Below are positions 20,131 through 29,184 of a stretch of 64,000 bases of DNA, in pieces (position 1 is the first letter of the stretch; each line of letters opens with the position of its first letter). Origin of the DNA: Thauera phenolivorans (GTDB taxonomy: Bacteria > Pseudomonadota > Gammaproteobacteria > Burkholderiales > Rhodocyclaceae); the NCBI RefSeq assembly GCF_001696715.1, contig NZ_MBFM01000001.1:420994-484993 (forward strand). Reading direction: 5' to 3'. Both the position numbers and the translations under genes were made by a program. The notes below the pieces were generated by a model, which did no database searches, was not told where the DNA came from, and saw nothing but the letters and a program-made list of their open reading frames with translations.

Positions 20131-20133
20131 CGC

Positions 20134-20727
20134 TTAGGCCTTTCCGTCTTCGCCGACGAGGATGGAGGTATCGGACAGATACTGGTGCGGCGGGATTTCG
20201 AGGTTGGTCGGCGCCGGCATGCTCTTGTACACGCGGCCGGCCAGGTCGAAGTAGGAACCGTGGCAGGGGCAGAGGAAGCCGCCCGGCCAGTCGGCGCCGA
20301 GACCGCTCTCCGCGCCGACCTTGAACTTCTCGGTGGGCGAGCAGCCGAGGTGGGTGCAGATGCCGACGGTGACGAGATATTCAGGCTTGATCGAGCGGTG
20401 CTTGTTCTTGGCGTACTCGGGCTGCTGCTGCTCGTCCGACGCGGGGTCGCTGACAACGTCGTCGGTCTTGTCGAGCGAAGCGAGCATCTCGGGGGTGCGA
20501 CGGAGGATCCACACCGGCTTCCCGCGCCACTCGACCGTCATCATCTCGCCCGGCGCAAGCTTGCTCACGTCCGCCTCGACCGCGGCACCGGCGGCCTTGG
20601 CTCGCTCGGACGGCGTGAGGCTGGCGACAAACGGCACTGCGGTCGCTACCGCGGCGACACCGCCCGCGGCCGACGTCGCGAGCAACAAAGTGCGGCGACT
20701 GCTGTCCATTCTTTCATCTACGCTCAT
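20134..20727 (-). CDS. petA: Ubiquinol-cytochrome c reductase, Rieske [2Fe-2S] subunit
   Basis: 197 aa from the ATG at 20725-20727 (MSVDERMDSSRRTLLLATS). Twin-arginine N-terminus SSRRTLLL plus a membrane helix, as expected for a Tat-inserted Rieske protein. Cluster ligands are in CTHLGC and CPCHGSYF. It is the first gene of petABC. The 165 in-frame bases upstream hold the promoter and are not coding. Confidence 0.96.
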   Translation of the reverse strand: MSVDERMDSSRRTLLLATSAAGGVAAVATAVPFVASLTPSERAKAAGAAVEADVSKLAPGEMMTVEWRGKPVWILRRTPEMLASLDKTDDVVSDPASDEQQQPEYAKNKHRSIKPEYLVTVGICTHLGCSPTEKFKVGAESGLGADWPGGFLCPCHGSYFDLAGRVYKSMPAPTNLEIPPHQYLSDTSILVGEDGKA

Positions 20728-20778
20728 GACCCTCTTCCCTGAAAGGAATACGAAAGACCCGGATACAAAATCCCGCGA

Positions 20779-20807
20779 ATTATAGCGAGTTCCCCCCGCC
20801 AGAGAAA
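20779..20807 (-). promoter_or_regulatory. Probable petABC promoter
   Basis: A perfect TATAAT on the minus strand (plus ATTATA, 20779-20784), 51 bases before the petA ATG. The -35 at 17 bases distance (TTTCTC) is weak. Confidence 0.5.
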
Positions 20808-20894
20808 GCGCGCAGGCGCGTTTCTCAGGCGCCACAAGGCTTTGGGGGCGATCATGAGCCGTCGCCGACGCCGTTTCCTTGCGCTGGCGCAAAT

Positions 20895-21488
20895 CTACAG
20901 CGTGCGGCGCTCGACCAGGGCCTGGGCGATCGTCCCCGCGTCAATGTGTTCGAGTTCGCCGCCGACCGGCACCCCGCGCGACAGGCGGCTGACACGTATG
21001 CCGCGAGCGCCGAGCAGGCTCGCCACGGTGTGCGCGGTCGCCTCGCCCTCGTTGGTGAAGTTGGTGGCGAGGATGACCTCGCGCACGGCCCCGTCGGTGG
21101 CGCGCGCGATCAGGCGGTCGAGCCCGAGTTCGCGCGGACCGATCCCGTCGAGCGGCGAAAGTCGGCCCATCAGCACGTAGTACAGCCCCTGATAGGCGTG
21201 GGTCTGCTCGATCATCGCGAGATCGGCCGGCGTCTCGACCACGCACAGCAGGCCGGCATCGCGACGCGGATTGGCGCAGCGCGAGCACACCGGCTCTTCG
21301 CTGAAGGCGTTGCAGCGCTCGCAGTGACGCAGCACCGAGAGCGAATGGGATAGCGCCTCGGCGAGCCGGGCGGCGCCGCGCTGATCGCGCTGCAACAGGT
21401 GATAGGCCATCCGCTGGGCCGACTTCGGCCCCACCCCCGGCAGGCAGCGCAGCGCCTCGATCAGCTCGTCGAGGCTGGACGGGCTCAT
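20895..21488 (-). CDS. recR: Recombination mediator RecR
   Basis: 197 aa. HhH region ([20 protein letters not shown]), a four-cysteine zinc finger ([16 protein letters not shown]), and a Toprim domain ([16 protein letters not shown]). RecR acts with RecO (and RecF) to load RecA at single-strand gaps. Its ATG shares one base with the ybaB stop (TGATG). Order dnaX-ybaB-recR is widely conserved. Confidence 0.97.
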   Translation of the reverse strand: MSPSSLDELIEALRCLPGVGPKSAQRMAYHLLQRDQRGAARLAEALSHSLSVLRHCERCNAFSEEPVCSRCANPRRDAGLLCVVETPADLAMIEQTHAYQGLYYVLMGRLSPLDGIGPRELGLDRLIARATDGAVREVILATNFTNEGEATAHTVASLLGARGIRVSRLSRGVPVGGELEHIDAGTIAQALVERRTL

Positions 21489-21811
21489 CAGAACGGGAGC
21501 TTCATGCCCGGCGGCAGGTTGAGCCCCGAGGTGAAGCCGGCCATCTTCTCCTGCGTGGTGGTTTCGACCTTGCGCACGGCATCGTTGACCGCCGCGGCGA
21601 CGAGGTCCTCGAGCATTTCCTTGTCGTCCATCACGGACTCGTCGATCGACACGCGACGCACGTCGTACTTGCAGGTCATCTGCACCTTGACCATGCCGGC
21701 GCCGGACTGCCCCTCGACCTCGACGGTCGCGAGCTGGTCCTGCATCTTCTTCATGTTTTCCTGCATCTGCTGGGCCTGCTTCATCAGGCCGGCGATACCG
21801 CCTTTCATCAT
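21488..21811 (-). CDS. ybaB: YbaB/EbfC nucleoid-associated protein
   Basis: 107 aa, starting [17 protein letters not shown], with the helical N- and C-terminal parts and the central strand core ([18 protein letters not shown]) of the family. YbaB dimers bind DNA and affect nucleoid structure. It lies between dnaX (71 bases upstream) and recR. Confidence 0.96.
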   Translation of the reverse strand: MMKGGIAGLMKQAQQMQENMKKMQDQLATVEVEGQSGAGMVKVQMTCKYDVRRVSIDESVMDDKEMLEDLVAAAVNDAVRKVETTTQEKMAGFTSGLNLPPGMKLPF

Positions 21812-21882
21812 GACGACGTCTCCACTTCAGAGGTTGGGTTGGAATCGGGACAAGGACTTACCGTGCGACGACACGGAAGGTT

Positions 21883-23850
21883 TCAGAGCGCCTTCACCGA
21901 GGGTTCGTTCAGGCTTGCGTCAAACCGCTCGATGAGTTCGCGCACGAAGGGGTCGCGCTCGAGCGCGGCGACCGCCTCGGCATGGCGCTGGCGGCGCTCG
22001 GCGGCGTCGCGCTGTGCGGGCGTCTCGCCGGCGATGTCGCCGACGGCGATGCGAAGCCTGAGCCCGTGCCCGAGCGCCGCAGCGAGCTGCTCCTGCAGGC
22101 GCTCGCCGAGCGCGCGGTTCATTTCGTAGAGATGGCGGTGCATGGTCGACACGGTCAGCGCCAGCGTGCCATCGGCGAAACCCGCCCATTCGCAGTGCTG
22201 CGCCAGCTCGCGCACCAGGCCGCCGAGACCGGCGGCGCGGATCAGGCCCCGCCAGTCGCCGCGCGCGAACAGCGCAGCGGCGTCGCCCGCATCGCCCGCA
22301 TCGCCCGCATCGCCTGCGCCGACCGCACTCGATTGCACTGGCTGCGCACCCGCCGTGGGCCGCGGCCGTGCGCCCCCGGCTGGCCCCTCGACCCGCGACG
22401 GCGGAGTCGCACGCTCGTCGACACGCTCGCCACCCGCGCCCTCGTACTGGTCGGCGAAGGCCTCGGGCGGCAGCTCTTCCCACGGCGGGATGTCGTGCTC
22501 GACCGGCGCCCGACTCGGCGCGGCAGAAGCGGCTGGCGTCGGAGATGCCGGCTCATCGGCGGCGACAACCTGCGGCGCCGCCACCGGCGCGGCCGGCACC
22601 TCCGTCAGCGCGCCCCCGCCCCGGAGCGCGGCGGCAGCGGTCGAAGGTGGTAACCCCGCCGGCTCGGGCCGACGCGACGGCGACGATGGACGGGGCGCGG
22701 CAGGCAACGCATCCGCCCGTCCGGCACCGCCGCGATCGCCGTCCGGCAGCCCGCCGAGCGCGGGCGGTTGCAGCGGGCGGAAGGCATGCAGGCGCAACAG
22801 CGTCATGCTGAAGCCGGTGTACTCGTCCGGCGCCAACGGGAGCTCATCGCGGCCATGGATCGCGATCTGATAGGCGAGCTGCAGGAATTCGGCGTCGAAG
22901 GCCGCGGCGTGCAAAGCCAGGCGCGCGCGCTCGCGCTCGTCGGCGATCGCAGTCGGCGCGAACTGCAGCAACGCGACCCGGTGCAGCAGGCTCGCCAGCG
23001 CCTGCAACGCGGCATCGAAGGAGAGGCTGCGCGCCTCCATGTCGTCGGCCACCGCGAGCAGCTCGGCAACCTCGCCGGCAGCGAGCGCGGCGAGGACCGC
23101 ATGGAGATGGTCGTCGCCGACGGTGCCGAGCATGTTCACCACCTGCGCCTCCTCGACCCGGCCGGCGCCATGGGCGATCGCCTGGTCGAGCAGGGACAGC
23201 GCGTCGCGCATCGAGCCGCTCGCCGCCTTCGCGAGGTGGCGCAAGGCGCCCGCCTCGAAGGGCACCGCCTCGGCCTGCAGGATGTGGCTCAGGTGATCGA
23301 CGATCGCCCCCGGGGACATCTGCTTCAGGTTGAACTGCAGGCAGCGGCTGAGCACCGTGACCGGGATCTTCTGCGGATCGGTGGTGGCGAGGATGAACTT
23401 CACATGTTCGGGCGGCTCCTCGAGGGTCTTCAGCATCGCATTGAAGGCGTGCCCGGTGAGCATGTGAACTTCGTCGATCATGTACACCTTGTAGCGCCCC
23501 TGCACCGGCGCATAGACCGCCTTGTCGAGCAGCGCCGCCATGTCGTCCACCCCGCGGTTGGAGGCGGCGTCCATCTCGACGTAGTCGGGGAAGCGATCGG
23601 CGTCGATCGCGCGGCAGGCATCGCAGACGCCGCAGGGCTCGGCGGTGACGCCGGTCTCGCAGTTCAGCGCCTTGGCGAGGATGCGGCTGATCGTCGTCTT
23701 GCCCACCCCGCGCGTGCCGGTAAACAGCCAGGCATGGTGCAGCCGCCCGGTGGCGAGCGCGTGCGTCAGCGCACGCACGACGTGCTCCTGACCGATCAGC
23801 GTGCCGAAGGATTTCGGCCGCCACTTGCGCGCGAGGACCTGATAGCTCAT
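21883..23850 (-). CDS. dnaX: DNA polymerase III subunits tau/gamma
   Basis: 655 aa from the ATG at 23848-23850 (MSYQVLARKWRPKSF). An 83-codon open extension upstream is not family-like. Walker A GTRGVGKTTISR, zinc module CETGVTAEPCGVCDAC, Walker B DEVHML and the arginine-finger region SRCLQF form the clamp-loader ATPase. A long Pro/Ala-rich linker leads to the C-terminal tau domain. No A-rich slippery site for a gamma frameshift is evident. A plain TAGAAT -10-like box lies just 13 bases before the ATG. The linker carries a Gly-Asp-Ala tandem repeat. Confidence 0.96.
   Translation of the reverse strand: MSYQVLARKWRPKSFGTLIGQEHVVRALTHALATGRLHHAWLFTGTRGVGKTTISRILAKALNCETGVTAEPCGVCDACRAIDADRFPDYVEMDAASNRGVDDMAALLDKAVYAPVQGRYKVYMIDEVHMLTGHAFNAMLKTLEEPPEHVKFILATTDPQKIPVTVLSRCLQFNLKQMSPGAIVDHLSHILQAEAVPFEAGALRHLAKAASGSMRDALSLLDQAIAHGAGRVEEAQVVNMLGTVGDDHLHAVLAALAAGEVAELLAVADDMEARSLSFDAALQALASLLHRVALLQFAPTAIADERERARLALHAAAFDAEFLQLAYQIAIHGRDELPLAPDEYTGFSMTLLRLHAFRPLQPPALGGLPDGDRGGAGRADALPAAPRPSSPSRRPEPAGLPPSTAAAALRGGGALTEVPAAPVAAPQVVAADEPASPTPAASAAPSRAPVEHDIPPWEELPPEAFADQYEGAGGERVDERATPPSRVEGPAGGARPRPTAGAQPVQSSAVGAGDAGDAGDAGDAAALFARGDWRGLIRAAGLGGLVRELAQHCEWAGFADGTLALTVSTMHRHLYEMNRALGERLQEQLAAALGHGLRLRIAVGDIAGETPAQRDAAERRQRHAEAVAALERDPFVRELIERFDASLNEPSVKAL
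22281..22319 (-). repeat. 9-base tandem repeat inside dnaX
   Basis: Three exact copies of CGCCCGCAT (22284-22310) plus degenerate flanking units, in frame with dnaX. They encode repeated Gly-Asp-Ala in the linker before the tau C-terminal domain. Copy number could vary without a frameshift. Confidence 0.9.
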
Positions 23851-24050
23851 GGGCGGCGATTCTAGCAGAGCACGCCGGGCCGGCTGCGCCGAGTTCGCCC
23901 ACGCCGCCCGCGCGGGCGCAGAAGCGTTTTCGATGTCGGAGTCATCGACTATATTTCGATGATATGGACGTGAGCCACGTCCGGGCGGGGACTGCCCGCC
24001 CGCATCCTGAACGATCCCGCCCCGCCCGGGACGCTGGCACGGAGACAGGA

Positions 24051-25244
24051 ATGGAACAGGCACGCCCCCGACCCGCCGTCGAACACCCAGTACGCGCAAG
24101 CGCGCCGCCCGGGCTCGCCGGGAGCAGCGCGCTGCAGACGGTGGTCGAGTTGCTCGCGGAAGCAGGCGTGGAGGTCGGCGGCAGCCGCCCCTTCGACATG
24201 ATCATCCACAATCCGCAGACCGCCGACCGCGTGCTGGCTCGCGGCAGCCTCGGCCTCGGCGAGAGCTACATGGAAGGCTGGTGGGATTGCGAGCGCCTCG
24301 ACGAATTCATCTGCCGCGTGCTGCGCGCCCGCCTCGACGAGAAGGTCGGCCGCAGCGCGCTGGTCCTGCAGAGCGTACGCTCGCGCCTGTTCAACCTGCA
24401 GAACTTGCGCCGCGCCTGGAAGGTCGGCGAGGTCCATTACGACCTCGGCAACGCATTCTTCGAGGCAATGCTCGACTCCCGCATGGTCTACACCTGCGGC
24501 TACTGGGCCGAGGCCGACAGTCTCGAGCAGGCGCAGGCGGCCAAGCTCGACCTGATCTGCCGCAAGCTCGGGCTCGAGCCCGGCATGCGCCTGCTCGACA
24601 TCGGCTGCGGCTGGGGCAGCCTGATGAAATACGCTGCGCAACACTACGGCGCGCACTGCGTCGGCCTCACCATCTCGCGTGAGCAGGCCGCGTACGGCGC
24701 AGCCCGCTGCGAGGGCCTGCCGGTCGAGTTCCGCCTGCAGGATTACCGCGAATTCAACCCCGACGGCGGCGAACGCTTCGAGCGCATCGCCTCGATCGGC
24801 ATGTTCGAGCACGTCGGCCACAAGAACTACGGCGACTACTTCGAGATCGCGCGCCGCAGCCTGGCCGACGACGGCCTCTTCCTGCTGCACACCATCGGCA
24901 AGAACCTCCGCAACTGCGCCACCGACCCGTGGATCGACCGCTACATCTTCCCGAACGGCGCCCTGCCCTCGCTCGGCCAGATCGCCGATAGCTCCGAAGG
25001 CCTGTTCATCGTCGAGGATGTGCACAACTTCGGCGCCGATTACGACCGCACGCTGATGGCGTGGCACGAACGCTTCGAGGCCGCGTGGCCAGCCTTCGCC
25101 GAAACCTTCGGCGAGCGCTTCCACCGCATGTGGCGCTACTACCTGCTCGCCTGCGCCGGCACCTTTCGCGCCCGGACCAATCAGCTGTGGCAGGTCGTGC
25201 TGTCGCCCGAGGGGGTGGCGGGCGGGTACCGGCGGTCGTCGTGA
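24051..25244 (+). CDS. cfa: Cyclopropane-fatty-acyl-phospholipid synthase
   Basis: 397 aa from the ATG at 24051, chosen because GGAGA lies ten bases upstream; the frame is open 29 codons further. SAM-binding motif LLDIGCGWGSL, the family segments VHYDLGNAFFEAMLDSRMVYTC and SIGMFEHVGHKNY, and a C-terminal region YYLLACAGTFRAR are present. The enzyme adds a methylene from SAM across double bonds of membrane phospholipid acyl chains, usually at stationary phase. It is divergent from dnaX and 117 bases before the ZIP gene. Confidence 0.95.
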   Translation: MEQARPRPAVEHPVRASAPPGLAGSSALQTVVELLAEAGVEVGGSRPFDMIIHNPQTADRVLARGSLGLGESYMEGWWDCERLDEFICRVLRARLDEKVGRSALVLQSVRSRLFNLQNLRRAWKVGEVHYDLGNAFFEAMLDSRMVYTCGYWAEADSLEQAQAAKLDLICRKLGLEPGMRLLDIGCGWGSLMKYAAQHYGAHCVGLTISREQAAYGAARCEGLPVEFRLQDYREFNPDGGERFERIASIGMFEHVGHKNYGDYFEIARRSLADDGLFLLHTIGKNLRNCATDPWIDRYIFPNGALPSLGQIADSSEGLFIVEDVHNFGADYDRTLMAWHERFEAAWPAFAETFGERFHRMWRYYLLACAGTFRARTNQLWQVVLSPEGVAGGYRRSS

Positions 25245-25277
25245 TTGAAAATCGCAATCACAGGCATTCTACCATTT

Positions 25278-25296
25278 AACTGGAATTATTCTCATT
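25278..25296 (+). promoter_or_regulatory. Fur-box-like site before the ZIP transporter
   Basis: The 19 bases AACTGGAATTATTCTCATT match 15 of 18 defined positions of the Fur consensus AATGAGAAT-n-ATTCTCATT. The site overlaps the -35 and spacer of a candidate promoter and lies 65 bases before the ATG. Placement and match suggest iron-dependent repression. This is inferred from pattern only. Confidence 0.6.
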
Positions 25297-25309
25297 ACCG
25301 CCGGATAAT
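25281..25309 (+). promoter_or_regulatory. Candidate promoter of the ZIP gene
   Basis: GATAAT (25304-25309, five of six -10 matches) is preceded at 17 bases by TGGAAT (three of six). It ends 51 bases before the ATG and is overlapped by the Fur-box-like site. Confidence 0.4.
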
Positions 25310-25360
25310 TGAATCGTCGTCGGGGCGCCTCGTCCCGCGTTTCCAGGGAGACGGTTCATC

Positions 25361-26263
25361 ATGGTCGCCAAGGTCGCAAGAATGCATTTCCAGCCTGCCG
25401 GTCCGGCGGGTGCGCTGCGCGCGATCACTGGGTGGCTGGTCGTGCTGGTCGGCTTCGCCGTGCTCGCGGCGCAGGCGGTGCGCGGCCTCGAAGGTTTCGA
25501 GCTGCCGGTGTCGGGCGCACTCGCCGGCGGCGCGATGGCTGCCGCCGCCACCGCGCTCGGCGCCCTCCCCTTGCTCGTGGTGCGCCGCATCAGCGCGGGC
25601 ACGCAGAGCCTGCTGCTCGGCTTCGGCGCAGGCGTCATGCTCGCGGCGAGCGTGTTCTCGCTGTTGATGCCCGCCTTCGGCGCGGCCGAGGCCCAGCTCG
25701 CTTCGCGGGTCGATGCCGCGATGCTGGTCGGCGCGGGCCTGGCGATCGGCGCGGCGGCCCTGCTCGCGATGGACCGGGCCCTGCCGCACACCCACGCCCC
25801 CGACGGCTCGCGCAGCGGCACCGCGGTCTGGCTGTTCGTCTTCGCGATCGCGGTGCACAACATCCCGGAAGGGCTCGCGATCGGCGTCGCCTCCGGCCTC
25901 AACGGCGCGGCGAGCGGCAGCGGCGATGCGGTGGCAACCGGGATATCGCTGCAGAACGTGCCCGAAGGCCTGATCGTCGCCATCGCGCTGGTCACAGCAG
26001 GCTACGGCCGCCTGTTCGCCTTCGCCGTCGCGTCGGTGTCCGGCCTCATGGAGCCGATCGCGGCGATCGCCGGCTCGATGATGGTCAGCGCCTCGGCAGC
26101 GATCCTGCCCTGGGGCCTCGCCGGCGCGGCGGGGGCGATGCTCTTCGTGGTGAGCCACGAGATCATCCCCGAATCGCATCGTCGCGGGCACGAGACGCTC
26201 GCCACCAGCGGTCTGGTGGCAGGCTTCCTCGCGATGATGCTGATGGACACGCTGCTGGCCTGA
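25361..26263 (+). CDS. ZIP-family metal transporter (GufA-like)
   Basis: 300 aa with about eight membrane helices. The metal-site motifs are HNIPEGLAIGV in one helix and QNVPEGLIVAI in the next, a His-to-Gln pattern seen in GufA-type ZIPs, plus HEIIPESHRRGHE near the C-terminus. An extra N-terminal helix precedes the core. ZIPs import divalent metals (Zn, Fe, Mn). The Fur-box-like site upstream suggests iron responsiveness. A bidirectional terminator follows. Confidence 0.88.
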   Translation: MVAKVARMHFQPAGPAGALRAITGWLVVLVGFAVLAAQAVRGLEGFELPVSGALAGGAMAAAATALGALPLLVVRRISAGTQSLLLGFGAGVMLAASVFSLLMPAFGAAEAQLASRVDAAMLVGAGLAIGAAALLAMDRALPHTHAPDGSRSGTAVWLFVFAIAVHNIPEGLAIGVASGLNGAASGSGDAVATGISLQNVPEGLIVAIALVTAGYGRLFAFAVASVSGLMEPIAAIAGSMMVSASAAILPWGLAGAAGAMLFVVSHEIIPESHRRGHETLATSGLVAGFLAMMLMDTLLA

Positions 26264-26277
26264 GCTGCACACGATTG

Positions 26278-26312
26278 AAAAAGGGCGTTCCCGATCCGGG
26301 AACGCCCTTTTT
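26278..26312. terminator. Bidirectional terminator between the ZIP gene and ffs
   Basis: A symmetric hairpin: GGGCGTTCCCG, three-base loop, CGGGAACGCCC, flanked by five A on the left and five T on the right. It works on both strands and so ends both the rightward ZIP transcript and the leftward SRP RNA. Confidence 0.9.
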
Positions 26313-26321
26313 GGTGTTGGG

Positions 26322-26423
<102 letters not shown>

Positions 26424-26464
26424 GCCGGCATTGTAGCAGCATACCGGCCGTGGCGCGCGTCCGA

Positions 26465-28156
26465 TCAGCCCTTCAGTTCGGGGAAATCTTCCTCGAAGAA
26501 CTCGAGCTCACCGCGCACGTTCTCACCCCGCGCCTCTTCTGCCTTGCGCAGCTCGACACGGCGGATCTTGCCCGAGATGGTCTTGGGCAGATCGGCGAAG
26601 GACAAGCGGCGAATGCGTTTGTAGGGCGCGAGCTTCTCGCGGGTGAAGGCGAAGATGTCCTTCGCCAGCTCCTTGCTCGGCTCGTAGCCGGCGGCGAGGA
26701 TCACGAAGGCCTTGGGCACCGCAAGGCGCACCGGATCGGGGCTCGGCACCACCGCCGCCTCGCCCACCGCGGGGTGCTCGATCAGCACGCTCTCGAGCTC
26801 GAAGGGGCTGATGCGATAGTCGGAGGCCTTGAACACGTCGTCGGCGCGGCCGACGTAGGTGATGTAGCCGTCCTCGTCGATGCTGGCGACGTCGCCAGTG
26901 CGATAGTGGCCGTCACGCATGACCTCAGCGGTCTTGGCCGCATCGCCGGCGTAGCCGACCATGAGGCCGACCGGGCGGCTGTCGCCCAGCACCAGCGAGA
27001 TCTCGCCCTCGGTCACCGGGTTGCTGTCGGCGTCGAGCAGGGCGATCCTGTAGCCCGGCAGCGGGCGGCCCATCGAGCCCGGCTTGAGCAGCTGGCCCGG
27101 CGTGTTGCCGATCTCGGCGGTGGTCTCGGTCTGGCCGAAGCCGTCGCGGATGGTGATGCCCCATGCCTTCTGCACCTGGTCGATGACCTCGGGGTTGAGT
27201 GGCTCGCCGGCGCCGATCAGCTCGCGCAGCTTGGTCTTGACCGAGGCCAGGTCCTCCTGAATGAGCATCCGCCACACGGTCGGGGGCGCGCACATGGTGG
27301 TGATCTCGTACTTCACCAGCACGTCGAGCAGTGCCTTGGCGTTGAAGCGGTTGTAGTTGTACAGGAACACGCAGGCACCGGCGTTCCACGGCGCGAAGAA
27401 GCAGCTCCAGGCGTGCTTGGCCCAGCCCGGCGAGGAGATGTTGAGGTGGCGGTCGTTCTGCTGAAGACCGATCCAGTACATCGTCGACAGGTGGCCGACC
27501 GGGTAGGACTGGTGGGTGTGCAGTACCAGCTTGGGCTTGGAGGTGGTGCCCGAGGTGAAGTACAGCAGCAGCGGATCGTCGACGCGGGTCACGCCGTCCG
27601 GGGTGAAAACGTCGGACTCGGCATGGGCGTCGGCGAAGCGCTTCCAGCCCGCGGGCGGCTCGCCCACGCAGATGCGGCTGAAGCTGCCCGGCAGGTCGGC
27701 GAACTTGTCGGTGTGGGCCTCGCCGATCACGATGTGCTTGACCTGGCCGCGCTCGACGCGGTCGATCAGGTCGTCCGGCGTAAGCAGGGTGGTGGCCGGA
27801 ATCACGACCGCGCCGAGCTTGATCGCGGCGAGCATCGTTTCCCACAGCGGCACTTCGTTGCCGAGCATGATCAGGATGCGCTCGCCACGCTTGACGCCCT
27901 GCTTGCGCAGCCAGTTGGCGACGCGGTTCGAGCGCGCCGACATCTCGGCGAAGGACAGCTTGGCCTCGCTGCCGTCCTCTTCGACGATCCACAGCGCGGG
28001 GGCGTCGTTGCCCTGAGCGATGGTGTCGAAATAGTCCAGCGCCCAGTTGAATTCTTTCAGCTTCGGCCACTTGAAGCCGGCGTACGCGGTCGCGTAGTCG
28101 GTCCGATGGGCCTGCAGGAAGTCACGCGCGGCGAGAAATTCGGCGACGGCGGTCAT
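26465..28156 (-). CDS. AMP-dependent acyl-CoA synthetase (medium-chain/aryl type)
   Basis: 563 aa of the ANL superfamily. The phosphate loop is YFTSGTTSKPK near residue 210, then GFGQTET, the YRTGD motif (HYRTGDVASIDEDGY), the hinge YVGRADDVFKASDYRI and the C-terminal catalytic Lys in KTISGKIRR. It activates a carboxylic acid to acyl-CoA via acyl-AMP. The SPGWAKHAWSCFFAPW segment resembles medium-chain/benzoate-like synthetases, but substrate cannot be fixed from sequence. A GAGGAG ribosome-binding site precedes the ATG. An ACGT palindrome operator lies 68-87 bases upstream. Confidence 0.88.
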   Translation of the reverse strand: MTAVAEFLAARDFLQAHRTDYATAYAGFKWPKLKEFNWALDYFDTIAQGNDAPALWIVEEDGSEAKLSFAEMSARSNRVANWLRKQGVKRGERILIMLGNEVPLWETMLAAIKLGAVVIPATTLLTPDDLIDRVERGQVKHIVIGEAHTDKFADLPGSFSRICVGEPPAGWKRFADAHAESDVFTPDGVTRVDDPLLLYFTSGTTSKPKLVLHTHQSYPVGHLSTMYWIGLQQNDRHLNISSPGWAKHAWSCFFAPWNAGACVFLYNYNRFNAKALLDVLVKYEITTMCAPPTVWRMLIQEDLASVKTKLRELIGAGEPLNPEVIDQVQKAWGITIRDGFGQTETTAEIGNTPGQLLKPGSMGRPLPGYRIALLDADSNPVTEGEISLVLGDSRPVGLMVGYAGDAAKTAEVMRDGHYRTGDVASIDEDGYITYVGRADDVFKASDYRISPFELESVLIEHPAVGEAAVVPSPDPVRLAVPKAFVILAAGYEPSKELAKDIFAFTREKLAPYKRIRRLSFADLPKTISGKIRRVELRKAEEARGENVRGELEFFEEDFPELKG

Positions 28157-28223
28157 GGGCTCTCCTCTTCTTGGTCATTGGAATGGCTGCGCAACGGGTG
28201 CCACGGCTGCGAATCCAGCTATT

Positions 28224-28243
28224 TTACGTTTACGTCAACGTAA
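28224..28243. promoter_or_regulatory. ACGT-type operator between the acyl-CoA synthetase and nitroreductase genes
   Basis: TTACGTTTACGTCAACGTAA contains the inverted repeat TTACGT-CA-ACGTAA (28230-28243) and a further upstream TTACGT half-site. Its form resembles MerR-family (LiuR-like) operators of acyl-CoA catabolism genes in proteobacteria. It lies in the divergent gap and could control either or both genes. No regulator gene is adjacent. Confidence 0.55.
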
Positions 28244-28266
28244 TTCAAGTCGAACCAGATCAAAAA

Positions 28267-28295
28267 ATTCCACGGCTTGCCTGCCACCGTATACT
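28267..28295 (+). promoter_or_regulatory. Candidate promoter of the nitroreductase gene
   Basis: TATACT (28290-28295, five of six) with a weak ATTCCA 17 bases upstream. It ends 30 bases before the ATG at 28326. Confidence 0.35.
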
Positions 28296-28325
28296 CGTGC
28301 TCTATCCCGATTGCCAGGAAAAGCC

Positions 28326-29150
28326 ATGTCTGACCTTGTCCACCAGCTCATGCGCGACCGCTATGGCGAAGACGCCATGCCCGCCTCCATCGCCTGGTCG
28401 CCGCTGATCGAGCAGCTGCTGACCCACCGCTCGGTGCGCGCCTATCTGCCCGACCCGGTCACCGACGAACAGCTCGCCGCGATCGTCGCCGCCGCCCAGT
28501 CCGCCTCGAGCTCCTCCAACCTGCAGGCGTGGAGCGTTGTCGCGGTGCGCGACCCGGCGCGGCGCGCGGCGCTGGCTGAATTCGCCGGCGGGCAGGCCCA
28601 TGTGCGCGACGCACCGCTGCAACTGGTGTGGCTCGCCGACCTCGCCCGCCTGCGCCGCATCGCCGCCCAGCTCGAGCGTCCGTCGGCCGGCCTCGACTAC
28701 CTGGAGATGTTCCTCGTCGGCGTGATCGACGCTGCACTCGCCGCGCAGAACGCCGTCGCCGCGGCCGAGTCGCTCGGCCTCGGCACGGTCTACATCGGCG
28801 GCATGCGCAACCGTCCCGAAGACGTCGCCGAACTGCTCGCATTGCCCGAGGAGGTGGTCGCGGTGTTCGGCCTGTGCGTCGGCACGCCCGATCCGGCCCG
28901 CCCCGCAGCGGTGAAGCCGCGCCCGCCGCAGTCGGTGGTCCTGCACCACGAGACCTACTCGCTCGCGGCCCAGGATGATGGCATCGCATCCTACAACCGC
29001 ACGATGGCGAAGTTCTACGAGTCGCAGCAGATGAAGGTGCACGGCACCTGGGCGGTCCATTCGGCCAAACGCATCGCTGGGCCCGAGTCGCTTTCGGGCC
29101 GCGACCGCCTGGTGGCGGCGCTGAAGGCGCGCGGCTTCCCGCTCGAATGA
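28326..29150 (+). CDS. NADPH-dependent nitroreductase / flavin oxidoreductase (NfsA-like)
   Basis: 274 aa from the ATG at 28326, with AGGA seven bases upstream; the open frame extends into the operator region and was trimmed. The FMN-binding start THRSVRAYLPDPVTDEQL and SASSSSNLQAW, then GLGTVYIGGMRN and VFGLCVGTPDP, are typical of NfsA/FRP-type reductases. They reduce nitroaromatics, quinones or flavins; the native substrate is unknown. The gene is divergent from the acyl-CoA synthetase and 34 bases before the unknown protein gene. Confidence 0.88.
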   Translation: MSDLVHQLMRDRYGEDAMPASIAWSPLIEQLLTHRSVRAYLPDPVTDEQLAAIVAAAQSASSSSNLQAWSVVAVRDPARRAALAEFAGGQAHVRDAPLQLVWLADLARLRRIAAQLERPSAGLDYLEMFLVGVIDAALAAQNAVAAAESLGLGTVYIGGMRNRPEDVAELLALPEEVVAVFGLCVGTPDPARPAAVKPRPPQSVVLHHETYSLAAQDDGIASYNRTMAKFYESQQMKVHGTWAVHSAKRIAGPESLSGRDRLVAALKARGFPLE

Positions 29151-29184
29151 GCCCACCCCGCCGAACCGTCACGAGGAGATGCCG

